Positions 1 to 12,616 of a DNA stretch of 64,000 bases are shown piece after piece. Each line of letters opens with the position of its first letter. Positions within the stretch are counted from its first letter, which is position 1. The notes below the pieces were generated by a model. The model did no database searches. It saw only the letters and a program-made list of their open reading frames with translations, and had not been told where the DNA came from. The position numbers and the translations under genes were made by a program. This DNA is from Isoetes taiwanensis (taxonomy: Eukaryota; Streptophyta; Lycopodiopsida; Isoetales; Isoetaceae), in assembly GCA_021234155.1 (NCBI GenBank), contig JAJEKV010000308.1, positions 250,001-314,000 on the forward strand, written 5' to 3'.

Positions 1-60
1 AATGGTGTAACTGATTTCATGTGTTATTTTTTATAGTTCAAATGTTATGCCCCTAGGATC

Positions 61-262
61 TGCCATGCCACCTTGTTGGCTCCAACATGCCACGTGGGCT
101 CTAACATGCCACACAGGCTCCAATATGCCAAGGTGGCTCAAACAAGTCACGTGGGCTCCAACATGCCACCTAGGCTCCAACATGCCGAGGTGGCTCAAAC
201 ATGATGGGTTCCAACATTCAAACATGCCACCTAGGCTTCAAATGCCAAGGCGGCTCCAACAT
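61..262. repeat. Imperfect ~20-bp minisatellite
   Basis: About ten degenerate copies of a ~20-bp unit close to GGCTCCAACATGCCACGTG run head to tail. Variants replace CACGTG with AAGGTGG or CACCTAGG. Reading frames run through the array on both strands, but their peptides only reflect the repeat and I do not treat them as genes. Confidence 0.85.
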
Positions 263-1761
263 TCCATTCAAACACTAATGGGGGTTATTAACGAGAACAG
301 GATGTCATTTGCAGGTGGGGATTGGTGCAGCTTTCTTCGTCATGATGATTTAAAGGTTCATGAGCTTGGAAGAATAGGCGCCTCTTTCATCCAAGAACAA
401 TAGCTTGTTTTGTTGTTTTATTGTTGATCATCCATTCAATGAGAACATTTGGAATATCTTACTATTTCTATGCGGGGATTTGGAGCATTATAAACCCCTA
501 TATAATGTCATTGTCCTTCTAGAGAAGTTTTGGGTAAGGACAGATGTGCATTCTTTGTTGTGGGTTATTCCCTCATGGGATCATTCGTTTGAAAATATTT
601 TCAGGTTTTATCATTTGTTGATATGAGGTGAAAAATAGAGCGTGATTCCTTAGCGACACACAGACATTGGAAAAAAAAAAAAAACAAGTGGATGGAAGAC
701 ATGGGTAGCGTGTTCAAAACCCGGTGTGTGTTAAACATTATTCGGAAATTCTTGTTGCATATTAAAAATAATTCCAACTGAGATGTTCATGTTCAGGAAA
801 CTTTTCAAACACTATAATGGTTCTCTTGAACAATCAACACATGTCAATAGTAAATAATCCTTAATTGTATTTGTTATCCTACTGAAGCAAACTTTGCATT
901 ATAAGTTATTTGCCAAAGTTCACTTTGGCACTGATGGCAAGTTAACAATCTTTCTTTGCAGGTATTGAGTAATGAACTGGACTTGCCCGCAATCGTGGAC
1001 TCCAAACGACTCTCTATAGATTGAAGATGTGCCAAGCTTCTTCGATTTATTGCTCTCTAGAGTTGGAACATTAGAGTGCATTACTAACTTCTTACCTAGC
1101 TTGGTGGAATCAGGTGTCACGAGCCTATGAGCAAGATACGAGAATGACTCAATGAAGTACAAACAAAGATACTAGAATCCGTGTAATGTAAAAATATAAT
1201 GAAGATGTACAAAAGGAAAGCACGAACATAAGAACAAGGATACTCAAGACTTGCATGCAAGCTAGCCATGTATATACATGAATCTCCAATGATATAACTA
1301 ATAATGATAATGAGGTAATCTACTTGGTAAGTAGGCGGCTTATAACCAAAATGTTCTAAATTCGCGTCCTCTTTGCATCATAGTGCTTTTGAATGTGCGT
1401 GACAACCATATTAGTATTGTTGTTGTATGGTTGTTATACTGCTCCGCTATTTGGAACTCCAGTTCATGGTGAGCAAAAGTTAAATTGAGTTCTTGATGAG
1501 CAAAAGCTGGATCTTGAACATGTATAGGGACGTAAGTGGAACAAAATCCTCATAACTTATTGTTGTAAATATATAATCATGACCTTATGCTCAACAAAAT
1601 ACCCAAACTCATTTTCGTTTTCCATTCACCAACATTTTGAACTATGTAACTAAAACATCTTTCAGGTGCTCAAATGGCAGCTATCTTTAATGCAAGCTTG
1701 TCTACTCCCAATTTAGACCCAGTGAATTTCAAAATTCAATTGCTTTAGAAATAAGTTTTTT

Positions 1762-2174
1762 TTGTTAAAAACCCTACTCAATAAACAAAATATTGATGTT
1801 ATCTTTTTGCATGACAAAAATCTTGCTCATACTCTTCTGAGTTGCCCTGCTTTTGAGATAGTCCGGAATCATTTTTCGACCTTAGCATTCCATTCCACGC
1901 TTCCACAACTTCTCAGCGCACCATCTGTGCATGACTTGGCATTATACATACTTGAGGTTCTAGATAAACGTCTGCAATTACTGAGCCCTCAGTAGTCATT
2001 ATCTAAGCTTGTCTAGTATCATCATTACTGCAAAGGTTTTTCCCTTGAAAACCTTTCGAGGCAGGGGTTTTTTAATCCTAGTAGTAATGATTGTACTAGC
2101 CCATTGTATGGGTCCCATGACCTATTGGTCTTCGTGGACGTTAAAAAAACTATTCTATTCTATTCTATTCTATG
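1762..2174 (+). mobile_element. 5'-truncated LINE, C-terminal end plus 3' UTR
   Basis: The open frame at 1762-1995 encodes the last ~75 residues of a LINE ORF2, including HTLLSCPAFEIVRNHF and LALYILEVLDKRLQLL. It aligns with the C-terminus of the long LINE near 46.43-46.60 kb (ASVGLLGSYLQEVMDAR in another frame). It is followed by a 3' UTR nearly the same as 46,640-46,775, with a GGTTTT...AAAACC hairpin and a GGGTCCCAT block, and ends in a (TTCTA)n tail at about 2150-2174. Loss of everything upstream is typical of incomplete target-primed reverse transcription. Confidence 0.85.
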
Positions 2175-3389
2175 GCTTGTTTTATGTAGACTTCCAAGTG
2201 GTTTTAGATCATATAAGGTCTTGCCATGTTTACTTGTGCTTTGCTAACCTTTGCAACAACAATAGGGTCTACTTGTTTTTGCAAGGCTTGCTAGTTTGCT
2301 TCATGGAAAGTCATAAAAATTTTATGTTTCTATATTTGCCATTTTTATTATTATTATTTTCTTTTCTACCTTGCCCTTTGCCCCAACCCTGCCCTTCTGC
2401 TAGTTATTTTTTATTTTTTGAAAAGGGCTTTTATTGTAAGCCATTCAATCTCGTCTTTTTTAAAGAGGCCCTTTGATTCTTGACCATTAAGAAAGGAAAA
2501 AAAAATTAGCACAAGTTGCATGCAAATACCTGGCACACTCTAGATGTACCAATTAGTACACCTCATGTAATACGGCCACCAAATCATATAAAAACCATTG
2601 AAAAAAATGTATAAAAATACAAAAGAAACCCCCTGTTATTATGCTAGATATTATTGCGTTGTTAAGTTCTTTAATTCTAGTCATTATTCCTCGATAGAAA
2701 AATCCATCTTCATGGCACATTTAGATTATTTTGTTTGAAATTCACTAATGCGTTGCTTGAATTGTATTAGAGAAGGTACACAACTTCTCAACGCTACAAA
2801 AAGTTACTGAAAACTTCATCTGTGAAAAATTCCTTGCCGTGTTTTTTAGCATGCTAGTCTGTCAGGGCAAAAATTAATCTTTTAAAGCATAAATGCATGC
2901 TTTCCTAGCAAAAAACTAGAGGCACTAGGTCTGCAAATTTGTGAGAGTTGATGACATGTGTCAAAATTGAAAAAAGATTCCTACAACCTCATTTGAAAAA
3001 ATTAGTTTGTTGTCAGGGATATTGACTTATTTTTTACTTGGTCAAATTTGCAAATTTGAGATAGATTTGCTTATTTGTTTGCATCTAATTTTTGCATACT
3101 AAATTCTTGCATATTAGATGGGATTGGAATTGCATCAAAACTCGAGCCTGAAAGCATTTGGCATAAGTTTTGCCAAGCTCACTTTTTCTTGTTTTGGGAA
3201 AGCATTTCTAACTCGATATTTGAGCTTTCTTCTTGCAATTTTTTGGCTTAGAGTGGTTGCATAAAGCAACCTAGAGGTCTTGTACTAGTGAGGTTAAATA
3301 TTTTGCCAGGAATACCTTTAGCAGTGACATACAAATCATGGTCTCCCGTTTGCTTGGAGAGGTTATCAATAGAACTTCCAAATTCAGTA

Positions 3390-3711
3390 AAATTAACTAT
3401 TTACACTTGAACATTGGAGCTTGTTATGCTTGCATGATTAGGGAAGATGATTTTGGCCCGGTCAATAGTTAGGATGGGCATTGGAACCTCCCAAAGGGGT
3501 TTATACTATGCTCACTTTGGAGGATTTCTTCGCATGTGGGCTAAGCAATGAGACTAGTAAGTGGGTCTGCTGGGGCGATAGAGGTATTCCATATGGAAAT
3601 CAAACTAGCCTTCCAGATCCTGAGTCTAATGTGCTCCTATGCAAATGGATGCAATCACTTTACGTTTTTTCATGCGTAAATGTGTCAACAAGTACTGTTG
3701 TGGAATTCTGA
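3390..3711 (+). pseudogene. CRINKLY4-like receptor ectodomain fragment
   Basis: The frame has FFACGLSNETSKWVCWGD, which fits the ACGL...CWG pattern of the RCC1-like 'crinkly' repeats in the ectodomain of plant CRINKLY4-type receptor kinases. The preceding bases continue the same theme (NIGACYACMIREDDFGPVN) but contain an in-frame stop. No signal peptide, membrane segment or kinase domain follows before the sequence becomes AT-rich. I infer a captured or relic gene fragment. Another RCC1-like repeat protein is possible. Confidence 0.5.
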
Positions 3712-3779
3712 AACCCATGGGATTGATATGGTTTTTGTAGAACAATGTCTTTATCAACTCCAAAGCACTGTTATCCCAA

Positions 3780-4516
3780 AGCTTACTTAGAAAAAATATG
3801 TCTAGCTACTATCTCAGGGGATTATGGTATATTAACAAAATTTGGACTTATTCAAATCCAATAGATATACTTCAAGAATGCCATGGTATGATTAACAGTA
3901 CTTTTTAACTTTTATTGATTTTAATCATTTGTTCTGTTTATCTTTAGATTAAAGATATGGTGATTGATAAAGTATAAAATTGCTTTCAAATTTTATTTTC
4001 ACTTTAGTTTATTTAGAATTATATTTTCATCTAAAATAAACTCTATATAATTAAAAGGTTATTTTTTCAAAATATTTAAATAAAGTTTTAGATTTAGAAT
4101 TAATTAAATGATCATGTTTATGTTTAAAATAAACTTATAATTTATTATTTATTAAGTTTCAATATATTTCTTTCATTAATAATAAATTATTCAATACTTA
4201 TTACTAAAATATTAACTTTATAATTTAATTGATTTTGGCCTAAAAAACTTTTCTTAAAGGTGTTTTTAAAGGTATATATGTTTGTAAGTTGAAAGATTTT
4301 CATAATGGTTTTAAGTCAATTGCTTATCGAACCAAAATATTTCATTCACAAATTACCAGGATTGCCAAACTTTAAATTTATTAAATCACTGAAAATTAAA
4401 ATTTTATATTCTTCAAATGTCTAATTCTAAATAGATTTAAGTGCAAATTAGTTTGAAAAGCAATTTTATACTTTGATAGCCATTAAGGCCTTAACTTAAA
4501 GATAAACTTATATAAT
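3780..4516. other. AT-rich stretch without recognisable genes
   Basis: Very AT-rich sequence with no open frame of convincing length and no protein similarity I can recognise. It may be decayed transposon or intergenic DNA. Confidence 0.6.
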
Positions 4517-4800
4517 TAAGGGTACCTACACACCATGGGGTTAAATTAAAGTAAAATTTTAAGTTAACCAATTGTTTGTTATGCTAAATTAATGTTACTT
4601 TTATCGAGCTTTCACACCAGCTGTTATGCTAATTACTAACATTACGAAATCTGTTAAAACGATTTTCACACATGTGATTGTTATGTTATCTATTAATATA
4701 ACAGAATTTGTTAAAAACATTTTCACACTGGAGTTGTTATATTAGTTTTTAACTTAACAGAATCTATTAAAAAGCTTTTCACATTGCAAAACAAAAATTA
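4517..4800 (+). repeat. Dispersed repeat end with internal ~60-bp tandem copies
   Basis: It starts with GGGTACCTACACACCATGG, which recurs inverted at 37,786-37,805. Behind it are about three degenerate ~60-bp units, each holding CTGTTAAAA..TTTTCACAC and a TTGTTATG..TATTAA core. The inverted copy near 37.6-37.8 kb is likewise rich in GTTAAC/TGTTAA words. This looks like one end of a non-autonomous element family. No protein is encoded. Confidence 0.6.
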
Positions 4801-5163
4801 ATCTGTTAATGGTCATTTCATAATCTGAACAATCTATTTTGGCTCCAAGAATTTACTAACAGTTTTACAAGAAGAACGTGTACAAGAGTCCAAAAGGGCT
4901 ATAAATTCAAGCAAGAACAACCATAATTAGAGTTGGCAAAAGCTTCCAACTGCACGTAACGCCAAGGCTAATCATGTAACTGCACATAACGCCAAGGGCT
5001 TTCCAAGTATCACTGATCTTGTAAAATAACGCCACACCTACATTATACAACCAAAAGAATCTCCATCTCCAACTTTTGGCAAGTGGCAGAAGAGCCCCTC
5101 GTCGTCCATATTGCTATAAGAAAACAATTGAATTGATGAACATGAATTACATAATGACGAGCA

Positions 5164-6116
5164 TTAATTGACATACCTTAGTTTAGTCCAGATTGATAAC
5201 TTCAAAAATCCCAAAGGAGAGCTGCCATGATAAGTCAAGTTCACCAACTGCCTGTTAACCACAACAATGAAATGTAAATGCAAGGATGTTAACCACAACA
5301 AGGAAATGTAAATGTTACAAGCCACTATAAGCTGCACCAATTTGCTGCTGCAACAAGAGTCTAAGATAATGGTGTTAACAATTTGTGAAAATATGATGGC
5401 AGTGGGACTGTAGTTGGAGTGTCTGAAGATTGACCCAAAGCAGGACATCATCAATGGATCCAAGTAACTAAAGCTGCCCTTTACTGCAGTGCCAATATGA
5501 AATTGATCCAAAGAACTTACCTTGGAAAGCCCTATCATCCAAGATCCCTCACGAAATAATGATGCAAAAGATGATATTCATTTTGGCTAGCTATATAAAA
5601 AAATTTGGCCTTCTTATCCCCAAATTTCAAGCTAGTCATATGCATGCCTTCTTGAACGACCGCCTCCACCTTCTTTTTTTCTTCCATATGAAAAGATCTG
5701 AGCACGTGCTTTTCCTCCTCCGCAACTCTAAGCTGCTGCTGAAGATGCTCAACATCTTTTTCAGACACATTGATTTTGTACATGTTGCTTTCATAAGCAT
5801 GCTTGACACTCATGTTTTCGCTTTCACATCTCAAAACAGATGTGCATAGTTGGAATATCTCATTTTCAAGATTTTGAATTACAATAGCCCTATCCTCAAT
5901 TTGTTGGTTGAGTCCCAGCTTCTCTTTCTCCAACTTGAGTTGGTTCTCATCATAGTAGTAGTTAAAATACGAAATCTCGTGATAACCAAAGTGCTTGTAC
6001 TGTCTTTTCTGGTAATGTGTAGGCATAATTATAATAGAATTTAAAGAACTTGCCACTATAGCATGCATATAATAACATGGAGAAACTAAAAGATGCATTG
6101 GGCGAACAAGAAGCAT
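5164..6116 (-). pseudogene. Coiled-coil protein fragment, unknown
   Basis: The - strand frame 6116-5535 gives about 190 residues. The middle part is strongly coiled-coil-like and rich in E, K, L and Q (for example QLKLEKEKLGLNQQIEDRA and VEHLQQQLRVAEEEKHVL). An adjoining frame (5538-5164) may be a further exon or a shadow. The N-terminal ~45 residues do not look like the rest and may be intronic. I do not recognise the family; kinesin tails and other long coiled-coil proteins look similar at this level. No clear promoter or full gene structure is visible. Confidence 0.35.
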
Positions 6117-6565
6117 TCATTATGCCACGGAGGCAAGAAAACTTTATTATGCTGAGGAGCAGCAGATAAAAAATACTACTCTGTTTGATCCCACGAATAC
6201 TGGCATGGCCCTTTGTGCACATACTCTTGGCTTACAAATACCATGTCTGCATTCCTGTAGCTTGTTGTGCCACATTATATGCTTGTAGTTACAAATACTA
6301 AGACACCACTAATGTAGAAGCATGCTTTGCTTAGAGGATTTGGGCTTGTCGTTCCAATTGCCAGGTTGAGCCATGCTTCTAAACTTTGTACTGGGCAAAA
6401 TATGTGCAGAACATGTGTAATTGAGGTCTTCAGAGAGGCATTGTACATGCCCTCACTACCATTCTTTTGAAGATTTTGTGAACCACGCACATGGTCAAAA
6501 TCACTTGGTCAAAAGCACTAGTCTGCCACATTAGGCTAGATTAGAGATATGTTCAAGGCTAGAGT

Positions 6566-6712
6566 TAGTCTTCCTGTGCCAACATTTTTTGTGCGTTGTA
6601 GTTGGTATAACCCAACAGCTATCTCATGCAACACTCTGAATATTCCTTCTGAATATTCCTGAATCCTTCACTTATACTTCAGACAGTAGCCCATGCCAAT
6701 GCCAAGCTTATA
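6566..6712. repeat. Direct repeat, copy 1
   Basis: This ~150-bp stretch begins GTTAGTCTTCCTGT, includes TGTAGTTGGTATAA and CCTGAATCCTTCA, and ends GCCCATGCCAATGCCA. It is repeated in the same orientation at 7517-7674. A LINE 3' end starts exactly where copy 1 stops. Confidence 0.75.
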
Positions 6713-7195
6713 GAATAGAATAGAATAGAATACATTTATGTCCTTTGTGCCGTAAGGCCCCCCGGACTTGTGTAGCATCAAGATCTCCCTAACAAGGGTG
6801 CTACTAGCACATAATTGTTTGTTTTAATGTAGCCAATATTTTTTCTAAGGCTGATTTTTTCCTTTAATATTCCAGCTTTATCCTTCTTCTTGGCAAAGAG
6901 TTGATGCCAATGCGTCGTTATCAATCAGCATATTTTAGTCGAAGCAATTGACATGGGGCTATATGATAACAAACCCAGATTAACACAACCATCATATTAC
7001 AAGCCCTCTTTCACGGGGGTCTCGCAACCAGAGCCGTTGGTAGGTACCTCTCGAAAGTGGTAATGGGGTCATCATTCTTTGGATCGATCCGCCTATAAGA
7101 TCCCGTAACGATTCCGCAAAATCATTATCATCATCCCGTGGATTGGTTCCCCCACTTTATATTTCTATATCCGTTGGACCCCTCGATGTATATTT
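6711..7195 (-). mobile_element. LINE 3' end, minus strand
   Basis: On the - strand this is a LINE 3' UTR ending in a (TTCTA)n tail, seen on + as TAGAATAGAATAGAATAGAA at 6711. It aligns over about 450 bp with 39,045-39,490, sharing TCCTTTGTGCCGTAAGG, GGGTGCTACTAGCACAT and CGTCGTTATCAATCAGC. Only non-coding 3' sequence remains. It belongs to a different LINE subfamily from the one at 2.1 and 46.7 kb but has the same pentamer tail. Confidence 0.8.
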
Positions 7196-7516
7196 CTATA
7201 TACAACACAAACCAGGAAAAAATTAGAATTCATTTGAGTACAATGGTGAGTCAATAAAACAAATAGACTTGGGAAAGCTAGTTAGATTGATCCCATTTGG
7301 CCTATTTAATTTAATGGTCCACATATCTCCAACATATCTTACCATGTGTGGTGAGAAACCAAAATGGAAACTTTTTTTATACTATCCCATGTGCAATTTG
7401 CTTGTAGCCATAAAGTGCTATTTCAAGGTTGATCAAGATCCGACCATATTGATGTATTAATGCATGGTTACCCCATGTGGTGCCCAAAGCCAAAACCTGT
7501 TATGGCAAATAATTGT

Positions 7517-7674
7517 TAGTCTTCCTGTCCCAATATTTTTATCATATTGTAGTTGGTATAAGCAAAAATTCTATTTCACATAACGCTCCAAATATTCCTT
7601 CCTAAAATATTCCTGAATCCTTCAATTTATACTTTAGAAAAAGAAAAGCCCATGCCAATGCCACGCTTATACAA
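7517..7674. repeat. Direct repeat, copy 2
   Basis: Second copy of the 6566-6712 repeat in the same orientation, about 80 percent alike by eye. It lacks the LINE insertion and continues with CGCTTATACAACATC where copy 1 has GCTTATAGAATAG. Confidence 0.75.
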
Positions 7675-7699
7675 CATCAATCTTCATTTATCGTGTCCA

Positions 7700-9380
7700 A
7701 AAGAATATGTTCAAAGGCAAGTGTACCGAGGCATTACAAACAACCCAAATTACCGACAAATGGTGACTCCATGCCAAAGATCATCCTAATCATTAGGCTA
7801 TTTTATTCAAAGATCGACAAATGGTCCAGAGCCAAATACAATGAAATTTAGATAGGTGTTGGCTAAAATCCACTTTCCAAGTTTGTGTTCCTCATGTACC
7901 AGCAACAATGTGGAATATATATGTTCCTCATATTCCAGAGTCAACTGTGGCTATGGAGTTTTGAGCTTGTGGTTTTGAACGAAATAAAAATTTGTATTTG
8001 CCTCCATGGCACTCTTGCCACAACATAGAAATATGTGGGCTATGACCAAGTAAATGTGTGTACTGGAGTGTAATGTGCTCAAGATGTAGTTCCAACTAAA
8101 GTTTGCTAGGCTCTTTCCTTAGTGCTAAGCCATTCATTTTAGGGTGACGGTCTGGATTTAAAAAAACTCCAAAGTGCTTTGCATCCTCAGGCTACATCCT
8201 AATGATTAGGTTTCATAGTCTATGACACTAAGTGGAGTACTGCCATGTACTGTTACATACAGACCAATTCACATGAGTCATGAAAAGAAATACCTTAGCC
8301 TGCCACAACAACTTGCTTCCACAGGTGGGTTAAAGCATGATATAGTGTCTCAATATGTTAGTTTTGCAACATCAAATAATAGGTCCAAAATAGTGGGAAT
8401 TTTAGTCCAAAAATAGCTCCAAGAACTCGAATGAACTCGAATGGCGAGAATGACGGAATTTTGGGGGGAACTCGTTTCAAGCACCCGAGAGCTTAGCCAC
8501 CACATCTCCAGAACCAGATGTTCACACACAGACGCCTCCATCAAGAACACGATTTGGGGGCTTGCAATTGTGGCGTCAATTAAACAGTTACAACAGGATT
8601 TCGAATTTTTCAAGGACGAATTTGCACTACATGTATTGACAGGGTGACAGGGAAGCTACCATTTGAAGATTCGAAGTTATTGAGTAAGATTGGTTATGCA
8701 ACATAGACTATTACAATTTTTTCTTTAGCCTTGGCATTCGATTTGCTTCACCCCTTTATCCACTCTTTGGAGTCGGATTTGTGAAGACCTGAGAGAATTT
8801 TTTGGTTCCCAGATAAGATAAATTTTAGATATGAGCAGCAAAGCCATCTAACTGTGGCCAAGAATTTCATATTAAAACTTTTCAAAGGTTGAGCATACCA
8901 AATTTAAGCCTTTGTTTCAATTCTGTATTTAAACATGCAATATGAAAGAAGTGGCTGCCATTTAGAATAAATTTGTTTTTTTTACAGAATTCTTATTAAA
9001 GAAAGCATTGTTGATTACAAAGATTATTAAAGTCTCAACGCATGTATATGTAAATGGCGGTGTGTTTTTGTTATTTGCTTTAGAAGGTGCTTTGCTTTTA
9101 TTGAAGCTAACGGTGGTAAGTGCACATTTGCGGGAAGTTTTGCACATTTGTATGCCCCGCAAAGCTTGCATTTGTATCATTTTTGGCAAAGCAAATTGTG
9201 GTTCTAATATTAGTCAATGACTTGCTACATATCAAAGAAACAGTAATGATGCGACATAAAAGAGTTTAGAACACTCATTTTCCCAAAGAAGTCTTTTCGC
9301 TTTATTATTATAGTCGGGTTTGTGGTTTGTAATTGTGCTTTTCATTTTTTATTTTCAGGTTCATGGAAGAAGATAAGCGA
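7700..9380. other. No supported gene; 5' flank of unit A
   Basis: Short open frames occur, for example at 8441-8647, but none resembles a known protein or has a counterpart upstream of unit B. The last few hundred bases should hold the promoter and 5' UTR of the unit A plus-strand gene. I see no terminal inverted repeat here. Confidence 0.5.
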
Positions 9381-9382
9381 GC

Positions 9383-12300
9383 GTGAACGGAAAAAAAGAG
9401 AGAGGGATCACCTATAAGGATTTGTATAAATCTGAGGAGAAGGTCGATGACATTGAGATGCGGAAGATGTGGGGTGAGAAAGTGAAGGGTAGAGCTTGTT
9501 ACAGATACAAGCTTCTACAAGAGAAAAGAAAAAAGGAGTTCATGGATCTATACAAGAAAATATTCAACAGAGATAAAGTTTTAAGCGGGCAGGTTCCAGA
9601 TGCTTTAGCGATGGCTTTTGTGTTACATTGCAATGGGCAGACGGTAGATTGGCTTAGCTTTTATGAGCATGCATCTTCAGCCTCAAGAACTAAAAGCATG
9701 AGTCATAGTGCTGAAGATGTCGTTACAATTGATGAAGAGGAGGAGAATGACGTACCTAAAGTCATATCGTCTCCAAGAGCACCCAGCTCCTATGTAACAT
9801 CTAACACTAAGCAGAGAGCAACTTCCAGCAACAATCCACAAGGTAATTTAGATGTATCTTTCTTGTTTGATAAGTGTATAGATAAGTTGGCAGTTTGCCA
9901 TAGTTCATAGTTTGTGTCTGTGTCGTTTGCATATGTTTAAATTTCTGTTGTTTATTCTGAGCTCGTGTTCATGTTAGTTACATTTGACATTTGAGTGGCA
10001 GTGTTAGTTTTAGTTAGTGCAGTCTTATTTTTAGTTAGTGTTAGAAGTTGTTTATATGCAGTAATAGTTGCAGTGGCAGTTAGAACTGGTGGAGTTCTAG
10101 TTTGGTGTTCAATTTGCAACTTTGGCAGTTGCAGTTCGAGTTGAAACTACTTTGAGTTACAGTTCGAATGTTAGTTGCAGGTGTAGTGTCAGCTGCAGTT
10201 CGAGTTGCAACTACTGTTGGAGTTATAGTTCGAATGTCAGTTGCAGATGTAGTTACAGTTCGAATGTTTTTGTTGGTTTGCAATTGGTGGTAGTTTCAGT
10301 TTGTTTTTAGTTTCAGTTAGCTATTAGTTGCAGTTTGAACTCAAACAATGCTCATGTGTTGTTGCAGTTTGTATATACAATTTTGTCTAATCAGATGATG
10401 CATGTTACAGCAATGTCAACAGGGTTGAAAAAATGGATTTCAGTGATAGAAGATAAGATTAGCAGATTGGCATTGGAAAGCCAGTCAATGAATGACAGGT
10501 GCAATGACTTAACTGACAAAATCAAAGGCCTTGGCAGTAAACAAGCACACTTGGAGGGTGACATTGGCAGATATGAAGCATTAATTGCAACCTTACCCAC
10601 TATAGCAAGGGTTGGCATTGAGGCTGTCATTGACCTACAGAAAAAAGAACTTGCTGAGATTACACCTGTCATAAAGGATGCAAGTAACGACCTGCTACTT
10701 TCAGAAATTTCTAGGGATGGCACATTGGATGAGCTGAAAAAGATGAAATCTTGTCTTAAAAGAATGTTACTTGTCAGTCATTTGATTTGGATCCTCCGCT
10801 GCCACATGGAGCAATAGTTATGAGTAATACGAAGGATATTCAATTGAACGAAGCGTGCCCATTTTGTCACAGATCATTGAAAACAGATGGCATGCTTCTA
10901 CCTACCATTGTTGCAGAATGCATGCATGCGTATCATCTCCCTTGTTGTCTTGTGCATTAATGCTGCGAGATCCATTGTGAGCACAAGATATCAATGACAT
11001 GGATATCTCTACTTGGTCTGAACGGACGAAAAAGAGTGCAAATGAACACAATGATAGAGTTTTGTGATGGTTGGTTGTACATTTATGATAAGTTTGAAAT
11101 GATCATACCTTATATTGAGGAATGTTTATGCATGTGGAGCAGAAAGGAATGGAGGATTTGCAATGGCTGCCTTTACTCCAACATCCATGTCAAGGAAAAC
11201 AAGCTGCTGCCAAGACGTTTGAGCGCTGCTTTGACTGTTGAAGAAGAAAACAAAAAGACGGCGTTAGTCATTACTGAAAATAATGTCAAAGAAGGTAATG
11301 TACTGCTGTATGAGTTGAGGTTATATGCATGTTTAAAATGACATGCAGGTTATGACAGTAGGTGCAGGTTATGAAATTGTTACTGCAGGTCTTGATCCGC
11401 ATGTCGCGGTTAAAGAAGTTTTAGCTGATATTAAGAGTGAAGCATGTTTTGAAGTTGAGAATGACATTTATCTTGAAGAGACAGAAGATTTGGCCACAAT
11501 GTCACTTCCACCAGGTAGCTTATAGAAAAATGGAAAGGTCAATAAGTGAATTCTTAGTCCTTACAATATTTAAAGTGTTTGCAGATAAAGAACATGTGCC
11601 GGAGAGGCCATATCATGTAGTATGAAAAGCAAAGTTGATCACAGTCCATGTAAGGAGAAAAGAGGGACTAACCAGGACTTAAGCAATCAATTTGAGAAGA
11701 AGAATGTTGAGTACCCTGTGAAAAAGAATTGTACGTTGAAGGAGCAGAGTATAGGCAGCCCGAAACAAATAAGTCAATCCTTGAGATCAGAGGAGTCATA
11801 TTCACCTGGTAACTTAGCAATTCCATCTCTTAACTTCCACTTAGTACGTGTTTTTAACATTTAAATTCTACAGGAAGTACAAGAGAGCAGGTGGCTACTA
11901 TAAAGAATAGTAAACGTGGCGGTGACATACATAGCAGTCCCTCTATGTTGCGAATCAATAAGCGGCTTAAACTGCCTATGAAGCTTTTAATTTTTGAGCT
12001 TGAAGGAGTTTTGTGCAAGCTGTTTGAGAAAGGGAAACTATTGCCCAGCAGCCTTGAAGATGGTGCAGAGGCAAAGCATCTCAATCTCACAAAGATATTG
12101 GTTTTGCGTCCAAGAGCATTGGAGTTTTTGGAATGGTGCGTGGAGCACTTCAGGGTTGCTATCTGGACAACATTGACGAGTGTGGCTGCAAATTTAATCC
12201 TGAAGCATACCTTTCCAAAGAGTCTTAGAGACAAGTTGCTATTTACTTGGTACTCAGTTGTGTGCACAAACACATCATTTAAAGTGAGCAAAAAGCCTAT

Positions 12301-12616
12301 TCTGCTGAAAGATCTCAACAAGGTCTACCACGACTCTAGATACAAGGGAATATGGGCTGAACACAACACAGTTTTGATTGATGACATGTTATACCGTGGC
12401 TATAAGAATAGTGCGGGCACAGTAGTGACCCCAAACAGTTATCAGCCATCTCGCCGTGAAGGTAATTTTCTCTTCGAGCATTTGAAACCTTTCCTTGCGG
12501 GGCTGTTGGAAGTTGAGAATCTGAAAGACTACGTGCTTGAGAAGAAACTATCCAATCTGTTGGATAAAGAATCTAAGCAAGCAATGGATATCCTGAAAAA
12601 GTTTAAGTACTCTTGA
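9383..12616 (+). pseudogene. Unit A: zinc-finger / FCP1-like HAD protein gene
   Basis: An intron-containing gene. Exon 1 (9383-9842, donor AAG|GTAATT) has ITYKDLYKSEEKVDD, EFMDLYKKIF and a WLSFYEHA end, a domain I know only from its unit B paralogue. A coiled-coil exon (about 10,411-10,770) and a zinc-finger segment follow: CPFCHR, AECMHAYHLPC, CCEIHCEH (10,855-10,984). Several short exons then lead to the last exon, 11,873-12,616 (acceptor TACAG|GAAGT). It encodes an FCP1/NIF-type HAD domain with LLIFELEGVLCK, AIWTTLTS and VLIDDMLYRGYKNS. Plant FCP1-like proteins usually have DLNG at motif I; here both acidic positions are Glu, so phosphatase activity is doubtful. Damage: a frameshift near 10,770 and a TAA at 10,958 inside the zinc finger. 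Confidence 0.75.
9910..10335 (+). repeat. Intronic degenerate repeat, AGTTGCAGTT words
   Basis: The first intron of the unit A plus-strand gene is filled with overlapping variants of AGTTGCAGTT, AGTTCGAATG and GTTAGTTGCAG. The same vocabulary, read on the sense strand, fills the intron of the unit A transposase-like gene at 16,180-16,510. Confidence 0.7.

Noticed and set aside
61-262. CRISPR-like array
   Set aside because: The repeats are contiguous and degenerate with no unique spacers, and the genome is eukaryotic.
47-403. 118-codon open frame at the window start
   Set aside because: Its repeated HATW/PRWLK residues only mirror the minisatellite at 61-262.
2009-2476. 155-codon frame over the LINE 3' end
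   Set aside because: It runs across the LINE 3' UTR and (TTCTA)n tail into unrelated AT-rich DNA; the C-terminus is low-complexity Phe/Leu.
8222-8647. Possible small gene before unit A (8441-8647 +)
   Set aside because: No counterpart upstream of unit B, no recognisable domain, and an overlapping opposite-strand frame of similar length.
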